Origin: Arthrobacter rhombi
Lineage (GTDB): Bacteria > Actinomycetota > Actinomycetes > Actinomycetales > Micrococcaceae
DNA length: 64,000 nt
Reading direction: 5' to 3'
NCBI RefSeq assembly: GCF_900163545.1
Contig: NZ_FUHW01000014.1
Span: forward strand, 1-64,000
Position numbers and translations under genes: made by a program. Each line of letters starts with the position of its first letter. Position 1 is the first letter of the stretch. Below, piece by piece: positions 36,850 through 45,577 of the stretch. Below the pieces are notes generated by a model. That model saw nothing but the letters and a program-made list of their open reading frames with translations, did not search any database and was not told where the DNA came from.

Positions 36850-37827
36850 ATGCCCCAACGACAGTTCCGCCAGGTCGACGTCTTCACCTCCACCCCCTAT
36901 CTGGGCAATGCCCTGGCCGTCGTGCTCGACGCCGAAGGTCTGGACGAGGAGGCCATGCTGCGTTTCGCGAACTGGACCAACCTCGCCGAAACCACCTTCG
37001 TCCTCCCACCGACGGATCCGGCAGCCGATTACAGCGTGCGGATCTTCACCACCACGACGGAACTCCCCTTCGCCGGACACCCCACGTTGGGTACCGCCCA
37101 TGCCTGGCTCGAAGCCGGCGGGCGTCCGCGCCACCCCGGGGTGATCATCCAGGAATGCGCTGCCGGGCTCGTCGAAGTTCACACCGTGGGCCGCGATGGT
37201 GAGGGCCGGCAGCAGTTGGCTTTCCTCTCCCCTCCCTTGCGCCGCACCGGGCCCCTGGAAGCAGATGTTCTGGACTGGGCACTGACCGGATTGGGCCTGG
37301 AAGCAGAAGACGTCGTGGCTCATCAATGGGTGGCCAACGGCCCTCAGTGGGCGGTGTTGATGCTCCGTGACGCCGATGCCGTACTGGCTGTGGAGCCTGA
37401 CTTCGTGGCGTTGGAGGGGCTGGAAATCGGGGTGATCGGCCCCCATCTGGCCCCGGGGGTCGAAGCAGCCCCTTACTCACAGAGGGCCGAGGACCGCCCG
37501 AAGGGTACCCGCGCCGAACTCGAACCACTCCTGCCCGCCGAAGACGCCGCCGCCTTCGAAACCGCGGTCCGGCCCATACCTGCCGACTTCGAGGTCAGAG
37601 CCTTCTGCCCGGGCGAGGGAATGCCCGAAGACCCGGCCACCGGAAGCCTCAACGCGGGTATCGCCCAGTGGATGATCCCGGAGGGCCTCGTCTCCCCCTC
37701 CTATACCGTGCGCCAAGGCACCCGGCTCGGACGTGCCGGATACCTCAGGCTCTCGGAGCACGACGGCGGAGTCCTCGTTGCCGGGGATGTCGTCACCTGC
37801 ATCGAAGGAACCGTGGGCTGGGACTGA
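36850..37827 (+). CDS. PhzF-family isomerase
   Basis: 325 residues with the diaminopimelate epimerase-like double fold. MPQRQFRQVDVFTSTPYLGNALAVVLDAEGL opens the family, the catalytic glutamate is E47 in NLAETTFVLPP, and LPFAGHPTLGTAHAWLE is the second signature. PGEGMPEDPATGSLNAGIAQW marks the second half. The family includes phenazine biosynthesis enzymes and many isomerases of unknown substrate; there are no phenazine genes here. The ATG at 36850 was chosen to match the family start. Confidence 0.92.
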   Translation: MPQRQFRQVDVFTSTPYLGNALAVVLDAEGLDEEAMLRFANWTNLAETTFVLPPTDPAADYSVRIFTTTTELPFAGHPTLGTAHAWLEAGGRPRHPGVIIQECAAGLVEVHTVGRDGEGRQQLAFLSPPLRRTGPLEADVLDWALTGLGLEAEDVVAHQWVANGPQWAVLMLRDADAVLAVEPDFVALEGLEIGVIGPHLAPGVEAAPYSQRAEDRPKGTRAELEPLLPAEDAAAFETAVRPIPADFEVRAFCPGEGMPEDPATGSLNAGIAQWMIPEGLVSPSYTVRQGTRLGRAGYLRLSEHDGGVLVAGDVVTCIEGTVGWD

Positions 37828-37864
37828 TCCGGCAGGTGCGCCGGCACCGGAGTATCCTCTATCG

Positions 37865-39394
37865 GTGACCAACACCCAGACCCCCGCGCACACAGCCCCC
37901 GACGACCGCGCCGCTTGGTCTGCCCTCTGGGCCCTCGTCATCGGTTTTTTCATGATCCTGGTCGATTCCACCATCGTCGCCACGGCCATGCCGGCGATCA
38001 TGCGGGGTCTGGATACGGGAATCAACGGTGTCATCTGGGTCAATAGTTCCTATCTACTGGCTTTCGCGGTTCCGCTTCTGGTGGCCGGGCGGCTGGGGGA
38101 CCGTTTCGGCCCCAAGAACCTGTACCTGATCGGTTTGGCCCTATTCACCGTGTCCTCGCTGTGGTGCGGGCTCTCCCCCAGCATCGGGATGCTGATCGCC
38201 GCCCGCGTGGCCCAGGGGCTGGGGGCCGCCCTGCTGACCCCGCAGACCATGACGTTCATCACCCGCATGTTCCCCGCGGAACGGCGCGGTGCCCCGATGG
38301 GTGTCTGGGGCGCCGTTGCTGGTGTCGCCACCCTGGCCGGACCAATCCTCGGTGGTGTACTCGTGGACACCCTGAGCTGGGAATGGATCTTCTTCGTCAA
38401 TGTGCCCGTCGGCGCCCTGGCCATCTGGAGGGTCTGGCTCAAGGTCCCGCAGCTGCCCCGGCACAGCCGGAACTTCGACCTGTTCGGCGTCGTGCTCTCT
38501 GCTGTCGCCATGTTCCTGATCGTCTTCGGCATCCAGGAGGCCAACACCTATAACTGGGGAACGATCATCGGCCCGATCACCGTCTGGGGCCTGATCATCT
38601 CGGGAATCGTCGTCCTGGCTGGCTTTATCCTGTGGCAACGCTTCAACCGGCGCGAGCCCTTGGTGCCCTTGGGCCTGTTTCGGAACGTGAACTTCTCGCT
38701 GGCCAATATCGCGATCACGGCGATGGGTCTGGCCATCATCGCGTTGAACTTCCCGATGATCCTCTACCTGCAGTCCGTGCGCGGGCTCTCCCCGACGCTC
38801 TCGGCACTGATGATCGCCCCCATGGCGATCGTCTCGGGGGTGCTGGCCCCCTTCGCCGGCAAGCTCACCAACCGGATCGACCCCAAGTTCTTGGCCGTTC
38901 CGGGATTCCTGCTCTTCGGTGGTGGAATCGTGGTTTACGGGCTGATCCTCAGCCCTGACATCCCCTTCTGGGTGTTGTTGCTACCGCCGGTGGTCATGGG
39001 TATCGGCAGTGCCGGTATCTGGCCCTCGGTCTCGCTGACGGCAACCCGCGATTTGGGTCAAACCAACGCAGGTGCCGGTTCGGGGGTCTACAACACCACC
39101 CGCCAGGTCGGCTCCCTCCTCGGCTCGGCCCTGATCGCCTTCATCATGGAGTCACGTATCAGCATCGAGTCCACCGCGGCGCTGGCCGGCACCGGGCGCG
39201 CGGGCGGCGGGTCCTCCGCCACCCCTGACGGGCCGGCAGCCACCATGGGCCAGGCGGTCCCGGAATTCCTGCACGGCGCATTCTCCACGGCCCTGGGACA
39301 GTCCTTGCTCCTGCCGGGTCTGGTGGCCATCTTCGCGGCACTGGTCTGCCTCTTCTTCCAACCCCCAGCGGGGCGGAAGGCGGCACGGCGGTGA
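37865..39394 (+). CDS. Drug-efflux MFS transporter, DHA2 (EmrB/QacA) family
   Basis: 509 residues, fourteen predicted membrane helices. FFMILVDSTIVATAMPAIMRGL at TM1 with the acidic residue of motif D1, GRLGDRFGPKNLYLIG as motif A, and RVAQGLGAALLTPQTMTFI as motif B, then WGAVAGVATLAGPILGGVLVD as motif C (antiporter). It probably expels toxic cations or drugs in exchange for protons. The GTG start lies six bases after TATCCT, fitting leaderless expression. The next gene, a TetR regulator, starts inside or just behind its stop codon. Confidence 0.93.
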   Translation: MTNTQTPAHTAPDDRAAWSALWALVIGFFMILVDSTIVATAMPAIMRGLDTGINGVIWVNSSYLLAFAVPLLVAGRLGDRFGPKNLYLIGLALFTVSSLWCGLSPSIGMLIAARVAQGLGAALLTPQTMTFITRMFPAERRGAPMGVWGAVAGVATLAGPILGGVLVDTLSWEWIFFVNVPVGALAIWRVWLKVPQLPRHSRNFDLFGVVLSAVAMFLIVFGIQEANTYNWGTIIGPITVWGLIISGIVVLAGFILWQRFNRREPLVPLGLFRNVNFSLANIAITAMGLAIIALNFPMILYLQSVRGLSPTLSALMIAPMAIVSGVLAPFAGKLTNRIDPKFLAVPGFLLFGGGIVVYGLILSPDIPFWVLLLPPVVMGIGSAGIWPSVSLTATRDLGQTNAGAGSGVYNTTRQVGSLLGSALIAFIMESRISIESTAALAGTGRAGGGSSATPDGPAATMGQAVPEFLHGAFSTALGQSLLLPGLVAIFAALVCLFFQPPAGRKAARR

Positions 39395-39420
39395 GTGCCG
39401 GCCGTGCTAGATTCACCGGC

Positions 39421-40134
39421 ATGGAGAACATCGTCACCGTTCCCGAGGAAGCCCTCCGCCTGCTCGTCGAACGCGGGTTCGATGCCACCAGTGTGGACCA
39501 GCTGGCAGCAGTGCTGGGGATCAGCCGCAGCACCTTCTTTCGCCGCTACCTGTCCAAGGAGGACATGGTCTTCGCGGATATGGAAACCGTCATTGCCGGA
39601 GTCCACCGCGAGCTGGCAGCCCCGGGGCGCCGGCTGGCCGACCGGCTGGCTGCCGCAGCCCTCTGGGTCTTCGACCACCACACCAGCCGGCCCCAAGCCT
39701 CGCTGCTGCGCTTCGAACTGCTGCAGGAAGTTCCCGCCCTGCGCGACCGGGAGCTGGTGAGCACTCACCGGTACGAACGCGCCTTCCGTCACGGCCTCCG
39801 TGCAGCCCTGGATGTGGAACCCGGACTCGACGACGTCAACCTGGCCATCACTTCCTATGCGGCCTCGGTGGTCGCCGTGCACAACGCCTTCCTGCGCAGC
39901 TGGCTGAATACCTGTGACGACGGCCTGCGTGCCGGGCTGGTGAGCGAATTGGCGAAGCTGGCCGCCCTGCATGTGCCGCGGCTCCAGGAACAGGCACCCG
40001 AGACGCAACAGGGCAGCCCATCTCCGGGCGTCGTCGTCACCGTATCCAGCAGCGGCACAGGCACCGAGGAGATCATCGAGGCGGTCCGCCGTGCCCTCGA
40101 TCAGCCCTCCGGCCACCCACCATCCACCCTCTGA
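39421..40134 (+). CDS. TetR-family transcriptional regulator
   Basis: About 237 residues. The helix-turn-helix is LRLLVERGFDATSVDQLAAVLGISRSTFFRRYLSKEDMVF, followed by an all-helical ligand-binding domain. Two starts compete. ATG 39421 lies seven bases after TAGATT (leaderless). GTG 39391 overlaps the MFS stop (GTGA) and has GGAAGG upstream; it would add ten residues. I favour 39421 because the added residues are unlike TetR N-termini. It likely represses the adjacent drug-efflux gene, the usual arrangement of such pairs. Confidence 0.88.
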   Translation: MENIVTVPEEALRLLVERGFDATSVDQLAAVLGISRSTFFRRYLSKEDMVFADMETVIAGVHRELAAPGRRLADRLAAAALWVFDHHTSRPQASLLRFELLQEVPALRDRELVSTHRYERAFRHGLRAALDVEPGLDDVNLAITSYAASVVAVHNAFLRSWLNTCDDGLRAGLVSELAKLAALHVPRLQEQAPETQQGSPSPGVVVTVSSSGTGTEEIIEAVRRALDQPSGHPPSTL

Positions 40135-40242
40135 CACTGGGTGTCTTGACCTGAACCGCAGTTTCATAGATGCTGGTACGGATTGATTCCCCGTGACCGG
40201 CGACGCTCCGACGGCCGGCCACGCAGAGCCGAAGGACACTCC

Positions 40243-41511
40243 GTGAGCACTTCAGAAACCACCTCCTCCCAGCCGACGCAGGCCAGCCCGATGGCCGAAT
40301 TCCCTCTCGGGGTCATCGAACCCGAGTACGAGCTCTGGGGTGAGGTCGATGTCGACCCAGCCGGCCTCTTCGACCAGGAGAACATCCCGGCGGAGGACCG
40401 CGACTATTGGGATCGCGCCCGCCGTTTCGGGCTGGACGAAGTGCGTCCGGAGATCGACGACTACTGGGACCGCGCCGACTATCCGTTCCACTTGGCCACC
40501 CGGCTGGGTGAACTCGACCTGCTGCGCGACGGCATCGACGTTGACGGCTACCCGGCGATGAGCACCCTGGCCGCCGGACTGGTGAACATGGAACTCTCCC
40601 GCGCCGACGGATCGGTCGCCACGATCGGTGCCGTCCAGTCGGGTCTGGCCCTGCGCTCGGTCGCCTACTGCGGCTCCGAAGAACAGATCGCCCACTGGGT
40701 TCCGAAGCTGGCCCGGGCCGAAGTCCTGGGTGCCTTCGCCCTCACCGAACCGACGCACGGATCCGATTCGGTGTCCCTGGAGACCCGGGCCACGCGCGTG
40801 GACGGCGGCTATGTCCTCAACGGTGAGAAGAAGTGGATCGGCAACGGCTCCACCGGCGGCATCACGGTCGTTTGGGCCCGCGACGATGAGGGCAACGTCC
40901 GCGGTTTCATCGTGCAGCAGGAGTGGGAGGGTTACACCGGGACCACCATCGAGGGGAAGCTGAGCCTGCGCGCCATCTGGCAGGCGCATATCCGCTTGGA
41001 GAACGTCTTCGTCCCCGACAGCCATGTCATGCCCGGGGCCAACTCCTTCAAGGACACCGCCAAGGTCCTCTTCGCCACCCGGCTGGGAGTCGCCTGGTCC
41101 GCCGTCGGGCATGCCATGGCCTGCTACGAATCCGCGGTGCAGTACGCCACCCAGCGCACGCAGTTCGGCCGCCCGCTGGCGGCCGCCCAGGTCGTGCAGG
41201 AACGTTTGGCCCGCATGCACTCGGAACTGGCTACCATGCAGCTGATGGTGATGCAGATGACCCGCCGCGAAGAACGCGGCGAACTCACCGGAGCCCAGGC
41301 ATCGTTGGCCAAATACACGTGCACGCGCACCGCACGCCAGATCGCCTCCAACGCCCGCGACCTCCTGGGCGGCAACGGCATCCTGCTGAAGAACCGGGTG
41401 GCCCGTCACTTCGCTGACATCGAAGCCATCCACACCTACGAAGGCACCGAAACCGTCCAGGCACTGATCATCGGTCGGTCGATCACCGGACTCTCGGCCT
41501 TCAATAAATAG
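40243..41511 (+). CDS. Acyl-CoA dehydrogenase (glutaryl-CoA dehydrogenase-like)
   Basis: 422 residues. GAFALTEPTHGSDSVSLETRA and NGEKKWIGNGSTGGITVVWARD are the conserved FAD/substrate segments, RTQFGRPLAAAQVVQERLARM the family core, and HTYEGTETVQALIIGRSITG carries the catalytic glutamate. The closest resemblance is to the glutaryl-CoA/medium-chain group. Located in the cytoplasm, it oxidises an acyl-CoA and passes electrons to ETF. No ETF or CoA-ligase gene is nearby. The start is GTG behind AAGGA. Its end overlaps the convergent hydrolase by eleven bases. Confidence 0.93.
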   Translation: MSTSETTSSQPTQASPMAEFPLGVIEPEYELWGEVDVDPAGLFDQENIPAEDRDYWDRARRFGLDEVRPEIDDYWDRADYPFHLATRLGELDLLRDGIDVDGYPAMSTLAAGLVNMELSRADGSVATIGAVQSGLALRSVAYCGSEEQIAHWVPKLARAEVLGAFALTEPTHGSDSVSLETRATRVDGGYVLNGEKKWIGNGSTGGITVVWARDDEGNVRGFIVQQEWEGYTGTTIEGKLSLRAIWQAHIRLENVFVPDSHVMPGANSFKDTAKVLFATRLGVAWSAVGHAMACYESAVQYATQRTQFGRPLAAAQVVQERLARMHSELATMQLMVMQMTRREERGELTGAQASLAKYTCTRTARQIASNARDLLGGNGILLKNRVARHFADIEAIHTYEGTETVQALIIGRSITGLSAFNK

Positions 41512-42277
41512 CAGGTTCGCTCAGGAACGGGAGCAAGTGGAGCAGGATCTCGTCCACTGCGGCCAGCGTCGAACCATGCGCCTGGCCCTCCAAAGGGACG
41601 AACCGGGCCGCAGGCATCAAGTCCGCCGCGGCCCGGGAGTCCAGATAACGCTGACGGTCCCGGGTGCCGGCGATCACCAGGGTCGGCAGCTCGAGTCCTG
41701 CCACGACTGACTCATCGATTCCGGGTTCGATCTCGGTGCGTTCGAAGTAGGCGTGCAGGGCCTGGGCATCATTATTCATGAAGGCAAACCGGGTCTGCGG
41801 ATCCAGCCGCTGCCCGTCAACGAAGGCCTGCATCCCGCCGGTGCGCAGGGCTTCCAGATAGCCGTCGAAGAACACGTCGGCTATCTGGCCGCCCTGCGCC
41901 TTGAAGGTCCCGCCGAGCGTCACGAGTTTCTCGACCCGCCCTGGCGCCGCCACGGCCAGCGAGAAACCGACCCTCGCCCCGAAGGAATAGCCAACGACCG
42001 CGGCACTGGCCAGCTTTTCGGCGTCGAGCACGGCCAGCACGTCGTCGACCAGCAGGTCCATGGCGTAGTCCTGCGGGCGGTGTGGTTTGGAACTGCGGCC
42101 GTGTCCGCGCAGATCGATCCGCACCACGGTGAACCCCTCCAGTGCCTTGACGTAGCCCAGTCCGCGCCAGATGGCCCGTGACAGGGCCGAGCCGTGCAGC
42201 AGGACGACCGCGGGCCCCTGCCCTGACACGTCATAGGAGATGGTGGTTCCGTCCCGGGGATTCTGCGTTTCAACCAT
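41501..42277 (-). CDS. Alpha/beta hydrolase
   Basis: 258 residues. VVLLHGSALSRAIW supplies the oxyanion loop, S98 in VVGYSFGARVGFSL is the nucleophile, and GQAHGSTLAA near the C-terminus holds the histidine. A catalytic Asp is likely in LVIAGTRDRQRYLD. Related proteins are esterases and haloperoxidase-like enzymes. The ATG at 42277 lies exactly six bases after TAGCCT on the minus strand, which favours it over a GTG at 42283. It overlaps the acyl-CoA dehydrogenase tail to tail. Confidence 0.9.
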   Translation of the reverse strand: MVETQNPRDGTTISYDVSGQGPAVVLLHGSALSRAIWRGLGYVKALEGFTVVRIDLRGHGRSSKPHRPQDYAMDLLVDDVLAVLDAEKLASAAVVGYSFGARVGFSLAVAAPGRVEKLVTLGGTFKAQGGQIADVFFDGYLEALRTGGMQAFVDGQRLDPQTRFAFMNNDAQALHAYFERTEIEPGIDESVVAGLELPTLVIAGTRDRQRYLDSRAAADLMPAARFVPLEGQAHGSTLAAVDEILLHLLPFLSEPAIY

Positions 42278-42384
42278 CCCCACAGGCTATCGGGCGGCAC
42301 ATGGGTGGCGACCCAGCGGTGATTCACACGTGGCTGATCAGCATTTTCCAGCAAACGCCAAGCTTTGGACCTTATTGTTTTTAA

Positions 42385-42465
42385 GTACCTCTTGAAGGTG
42401 CGAGTGATGAGAGCACCGGCTGGACCATCGATGATTCCCCCCAACTATCGATCCAGTCGGTGCTC
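42385..42465 (+). ncRNA. Putative small RNA, copy 2 of a five-copy family
   Basis: TATTGT (42373-42378) is followed six bases on by the 5' end and the ACCT/AGGT mini-hairpin, then AGGTGCGAGTGATGA. The 3' stem (42411-42465) pairs GAGCACCG with CGGTGCTC and CTGGA with TCCAG, with one G-U pair and a three-base bulge, around a loop containing six consecutive C. TTTGGACCT directly before the -10 box is shared with copy 5. It points towards the small gene at 42553. Confidence 0.6.
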
Positions 42466-42552
42466 ATCTCGTTAAGCGGCGGCCCACCCTCGACACCCTG
42501 TTCTTTCGGGACGAGACTGGTGGCATAGGCCCCGTCAACGAGGGAGGACGTC

Positions 42553-42723
42553 ATGAGCGAAAATACCGGGGGACTGTCCACGGACGGCCCGAACACCACA
42601 CTCGAGAGTGCGGAAGACGCGGCGAAGAAGGCACGTCAGGCGCAACACGACCACGATGACGAGCGGGTTGATGAATGGGAAGAGGAGTCCTTCCCGGCTT
42701 CCGATCCGCCGTCGAACTACTAA
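42553..42723 (+). CDS. Small SFPASDPP-motif protein
   Basis: 56 residues, strongly charged. A Thr/Ser-rich start leads into a helical, Ala/Lys/Arg/Asp-rich middle (AEDAAKKARQAQHDHDDER) and the C-terminal WEEESFPASDPPSNY. The SFPASDPP end motif recurs in many small bacterial proteins of unknown role. GGGAGGACG gives a strong ribosome-binding site, so it is very probably translated. Copies 2 and 3 of the small-RNA family flank it on both sides, reading in the same direction. No cysteines and no membrane segment. Confidence 0.8.
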   Translation: MSENTGGLSTDGPNTTLESAEDAAKKARQAQHDHDDERVDEWEEESFPASDPPSNY

Positions 42724-42795
42724 TCTCCAGACACTCCCACCGAGCTGACACGGGGCGCACAGCTGGCTCCAAGTTTCGCTGGTTAAGCTGAAGGA

Positions 42796-42874
42796 ACCTT
42801 CTCAAAGGTGCGAGTGATCAGAAGCACCGGTTATAGCGGTTTGTCGCCTCCTTGTCCGCTATGGCCGGTGCTTC
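42796..42874 (+). ncRNA. Putative small RNA, copy 3 of a five-copy family
   Basis: TAAGCT (42784-42789) is six bases from the 5' end. ACCTT and AAGGT form the first hairpin, then GCGAGTGATCA (the only copy with C instead of G near the end). The 3' stem is 19 bp with two G-U pairs (arms 42821-42839 and 42856-42874) around a loop that contains CCTCCT, the complement of a Shine-Dalgarno core. Its stem shares GCACCGG with copy 2. CTCCTTTAA follows. Confidence 0.6.
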
Positions 42875-42894
42875 ACTCCTTTAACGTCTGCCGT

Positions 42895-44280
42895 TCAATC
42901 GCGTCCGCGCTGGTTCCCACCCCGGTGAGCCTCACCCGATGCCTCCCGCGGAGGGAGCTCCGCTAGGGCCGAAACATAGGTGTGCACCAGCCCATCCCAC
43001 AGATCCCCGGACTTCAGGGCGCCCAAGGCAACTGCTCCATCCGCCACGGCGACAGGGAGATAGTGGCCGGCCGCCGCCGCATTGAGCAGATCCGCTCCCG
43101 CACCCAAGGGTTCAATCCGCCATGACCATCTGAACCAGGGCTGATCCCACATCCGCCTCAGTGCCGCATCATCGCGTGGGACTGGGGTCTTCCCTTCCAT
43201 CCGTCGGTTCAGTGCCTCACCATGGACCTCAGGGCTCCGGGCGGGAACCGAATAGGCCGGAGCCACTCCAGCCCACGAAGCGACGACTCCGGGGACCCCC
43301 TCCATGCCCACCAGATCAAGCCGTGCATACCCCTCGGGAACCCTGCCCTCCGGGTTGCCGAACACCAGCGCCGCGTGCGACGACCCGGCAGCGACCAACA
43401 CCGCACCATCACCGACCCACAGGGTCAGGTGACTGCCCTCTCCCGGCTGCTCACCCGCGCATTGCAGGGTAAATCGACAGGTCCTGACCGGGATGAGGTA
43501 GGAGAGCAGTTCCCCGGAAAACCGTCCCGAGGAGTCCATCAGTCCCGAACGTCGCAGCTCATCCACCTCATTCGCATACCGTTTCCACTCGAGCCGCCCC
43601 ACCCGTCGCTCCCCTGAACGCTCCGTCAAAAAGTTGATGGTCGACAGCGAGAGCACGGGGCCCTCGGAAACGTAGTGCTGTCCGCTGGAGAACCTGTCCA
43701 GCGTCTCCAGCGGTTGGCCAGCAACCCCACCGGCAAAATCGTCGAGGCGTGGCGAGCGTTCAGCCGGAGACGCCCCTGCCTCCGTTTCCTCCGATGGTTC
43801 GACCCGTAACGAAGCCGCGATATTGGACATGGCCAATGTCATGTCCAGGGACTGCACCACGGAATAGCTTGCCGTCAGCTCAATCGCGCTGACGCCATCG
43901 GTTGTCAGCCACCGATCGACGACCAGGGAATACCCTCCTGCGTCACAAACAAACCGCTGCGCTCGCGCGGGGTGCCCATTCAAAATCATCGGTTCATTTG
44001 CGAAAACGTGGCAATTCTCCAACGTCAGCAAAGCGGTCTTGAGGGCAGCCGCGGAGATCTCCGGCAAAGAACGATGATCAAGGGTCCGCCGAACGACAAG
44101 ATTTGGTCGGAAAAACCCCTCCACGTCGGGATGGGAAACCACGACGGCGTCCGCCACTTCCACAACAGTCCACAGTCCAGGGACATCAAGCCCTAGTCGA
44201 AGCCGAGCCAGTGGCCCATCCGACATGTCGCTTCCACCAGCCGCGCCGGGCCGGTCCCCGTTCGCACCATGCTCAGTCAA
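42895..44280 (-). CDS. Type VII secretion-associated protein with LpqN/DcrB-like domain
   Basis: 461 residues. The N-terminal 150 (PGLWTVVEV, PNLVVRRTLDHRSLPEIS, RAQRFVCDAGGYSLVVDRWLT, then VQSLDMTLAMSNIAASLRV) fit the Mog1/PsbP-like fold of LpqN/DcrB-type proteins. The rest is unrecognised; part of it (LSTINFLTERSG, LLSYLIPVRTCRFTLQCAGE, HLTLWVGDGAVLVAA) could be an EspG-like chaperone domain, a weak impression only. The TTG start has AGGAGG six bases upstream and overlaps the preceding gene by 8 bases; an in-frame ATG lies 18 codons later. No signal peptide. It is the last gene of the WXG-type operon. Confidence 0.6.
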   Translation of the reverse strand: MTEHGANGDRPGAAGGSDMSDGPLARLRLGLDVPGLWTVVEVADAVVVSHPDVEGFFRPNLVVRRTLDHRSLPEISAAALKTALLTLENCHVFANEPMILNGHPARAQRFVCDAGGYSLVVDRWLTTDGVSAIELTASYSVVQSLDMTLAMSNIAASLRVEPSEETEAGASPAERSPRLDDFAGGVAGQPLETLDRFSSGQHYVSEGPVLSLSTINFLTERSGERRVGRLEWKRYANEVDELRRSGLMDSSGRFSGELLSYLIPVRTCRFTLQCAGEQPGEGSHLTLWVGDGAVLVAAGSSHAALVFGNPEGRVPEGYARLDLVGMEGVPGVVASWAGVAPAYSVPARSPEVHGEALNRRMEGKTPVPRDDAALRRMWDQPWFRWSWRIEPLGAGADLLNAAAAGHYLPVAVADGAVALGALKSGDLWDGLVHTYVSALAELPPREASGEAHRGGNQRGRD

Positions 44281-45577
44281 AGAGACCTCCTACCCAATCC
44301 TTTGCTTTCCCGCCCATATCCTTGGCACCATCCCACACCTCAACCGCCTTGTCGGCGACGAAATCGGAGGCCCCCGACTTGTTCGACAAATAGCTCAGGC
44401 CCATACCCACGCCGAAACCAATGACGGTCCCCACCGGGCCGCCGATCATCGTGCCCACTGCGGCACCAGCCATGCCCGCGCCAAAGTCAACTGTTGTCTT
44501 GGCGGTGGTCTTCACTGCTCCCACCTCCCGGGCACGGTCGGAAATCTTGTCGTCCGACCAGCCTGGATTCTCTTGGAGCAGCCGATTATATTCCTTGTCG
44601 CGTTCGTTGACGTATGTCAGCCCCGTGGTCGCAAGAGAAAGTGCGACGTTTCCTCCCTTGAGGAATTTCGTTCCTTTGCCCGCATTCTTGAAATCATCCA
44701 GCCACGAAGCGCTGGATGGCTGCTGCCAGTGGCCCGCCCGGTTGGCTGCGTAGTTCCCGTACCACTTGGATTTCCCCTCGATCCATTGCCGCCAACGAGT
44801 ATCAGTCGGCGTCCAGTTCGGCTTCCAGGTTCCCTTCCGCTCGATTTCCTCCATGCTGATCACGGTCACGTGGTGGGTCGTGGTGTCATAGCGCCAAACT
44901 CCCGCCCCGGGGTCAAATTTGCCGTTGTTCCACAACCGAACCCATGGCCGGAGCTTCTTGTCTTGGTGGGAAAATGTGTATGTCTGGACGTTGACGTGCA
45001 ATTCCGTGTAACTGAAAGAAGCAACCTCATTCAACTTCATATATTTGGAGATGCTGCCAGTGACTAGCCCTCCCTCTGGAGAAGCGAGGAATCCCCCACC
45101 TGGTTTGGCTTTGATGGTGATGTCCTTGAGCGCTTGGGCACACTCGTTGGCCCGGTCCTTGAGGTCCTGCGCGATGGCATCGATGGTGGCTTGGATGCCG
45201 GTTTCGGATGAGTAGCCGTAGTCAAGCATTTCCTCATCGTTTGCCACTTTCGTATTGAAGGCATCGACCCGGAGCAGCACGTTCTTGCGGCGTGCCTTCA
45301 GGGCAACTACATCCGCGGCGAAGTCATCCAAGGCATCACGCACGAACCCTGAAGCGGTCCGAATGGCCTCGCCATGATCCTTGACCGGGGAAAACGCCCG
45401 CAGGACCTCGCCACGCCCAGCCCCCTGGCGGTAGGCCGAACCGATGGGTGTCCAATCATCAGCTGCGTTTTCGATTTTGTCGTCGTATTTGCCTCCGGCG
45501 GTGGACACGGACGCCGCTGCCGCGCTGATGGAAGCCGGGTCCGGCCATCCTTCGAGACCGGCTGTATCGAGCCCCAT
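44273..45577 (-). CDS. Putative type VII secreted protein with glycine-zipper tail
   Basis: 434 residues. Residues 1-165 are helical and of the WXG/LXG-like type (ASISAAAASVSTAGGKYDD, AIRTASGFVRDALDDFAADVVALKARR). The centre (about 170-300) has many Trp and Tyr (RPWVRLWNNGKFD, WRQWIEGKSKWYGNYAANRAGHW). A hydrophobic glycine-zipper (AGMAGAAVGTMIGGPVGTVIG) near residue 375 could insert into membranes, followed by VEVWDGAKDMGGKAKDWVGGLFD. This suggests a secreted effector or toxin, but no nuclease or other enzymatic motif is seen. The ATG shares a base with the upstream stop (TGATG). Function is not recognised. Confidence 0.65.
   Translation of the reverse strand: MGLDTAGLEGWPDPASISAAAASVSTAGGKYDDKIENAADDWTPIGSAYRQGAGRGEVLRAFSPVKDHGEAIRTASGFVRDALDDFAADVVALKARRKNVLLRVDAFNTKVANDEEMLDYGYSSETGIQATIDAIAQDLKDRANECAQALKDITIKAKPGGGFLASPEGGLVTGSISKYMKLNEVASFSYTELHVNVQTYTFSHQDKKLRPWVRLWNNGKFDPGAGVWRYDTTTHHVTVISMEEIERKGTWKPNWTPTDTRWRQWIEGKSKWYGNYAANRAGHWQQPSSASWLDDFKNAGKGTKFLKGGNVALSLATTGLTYVNERDKEYNRLLQENPGWSDDKISDRAREVGAVKTTAKTTVDFGAGMAGAAVGTMIGGPVGTVIGFGVGMGLSYLSNKSGASDFVADKAVEVWDGAKDMGGKAKDWVGGLFD

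Noticed and set aside
39391..39420. GTG at 39391 as start of the TetR gene
   Set aside because: Kept as an alternative; the leaderless TAGATT spacing to 39421 and the unlike N-terminal residues disfavour it.
42895..44280. Firm EspG assignment for the 461-residue protein
   Set aside because: Only a vague resemblance in the C-terminal half; the LpqN/DcrB-like N-terminal domain is the better-supported part.
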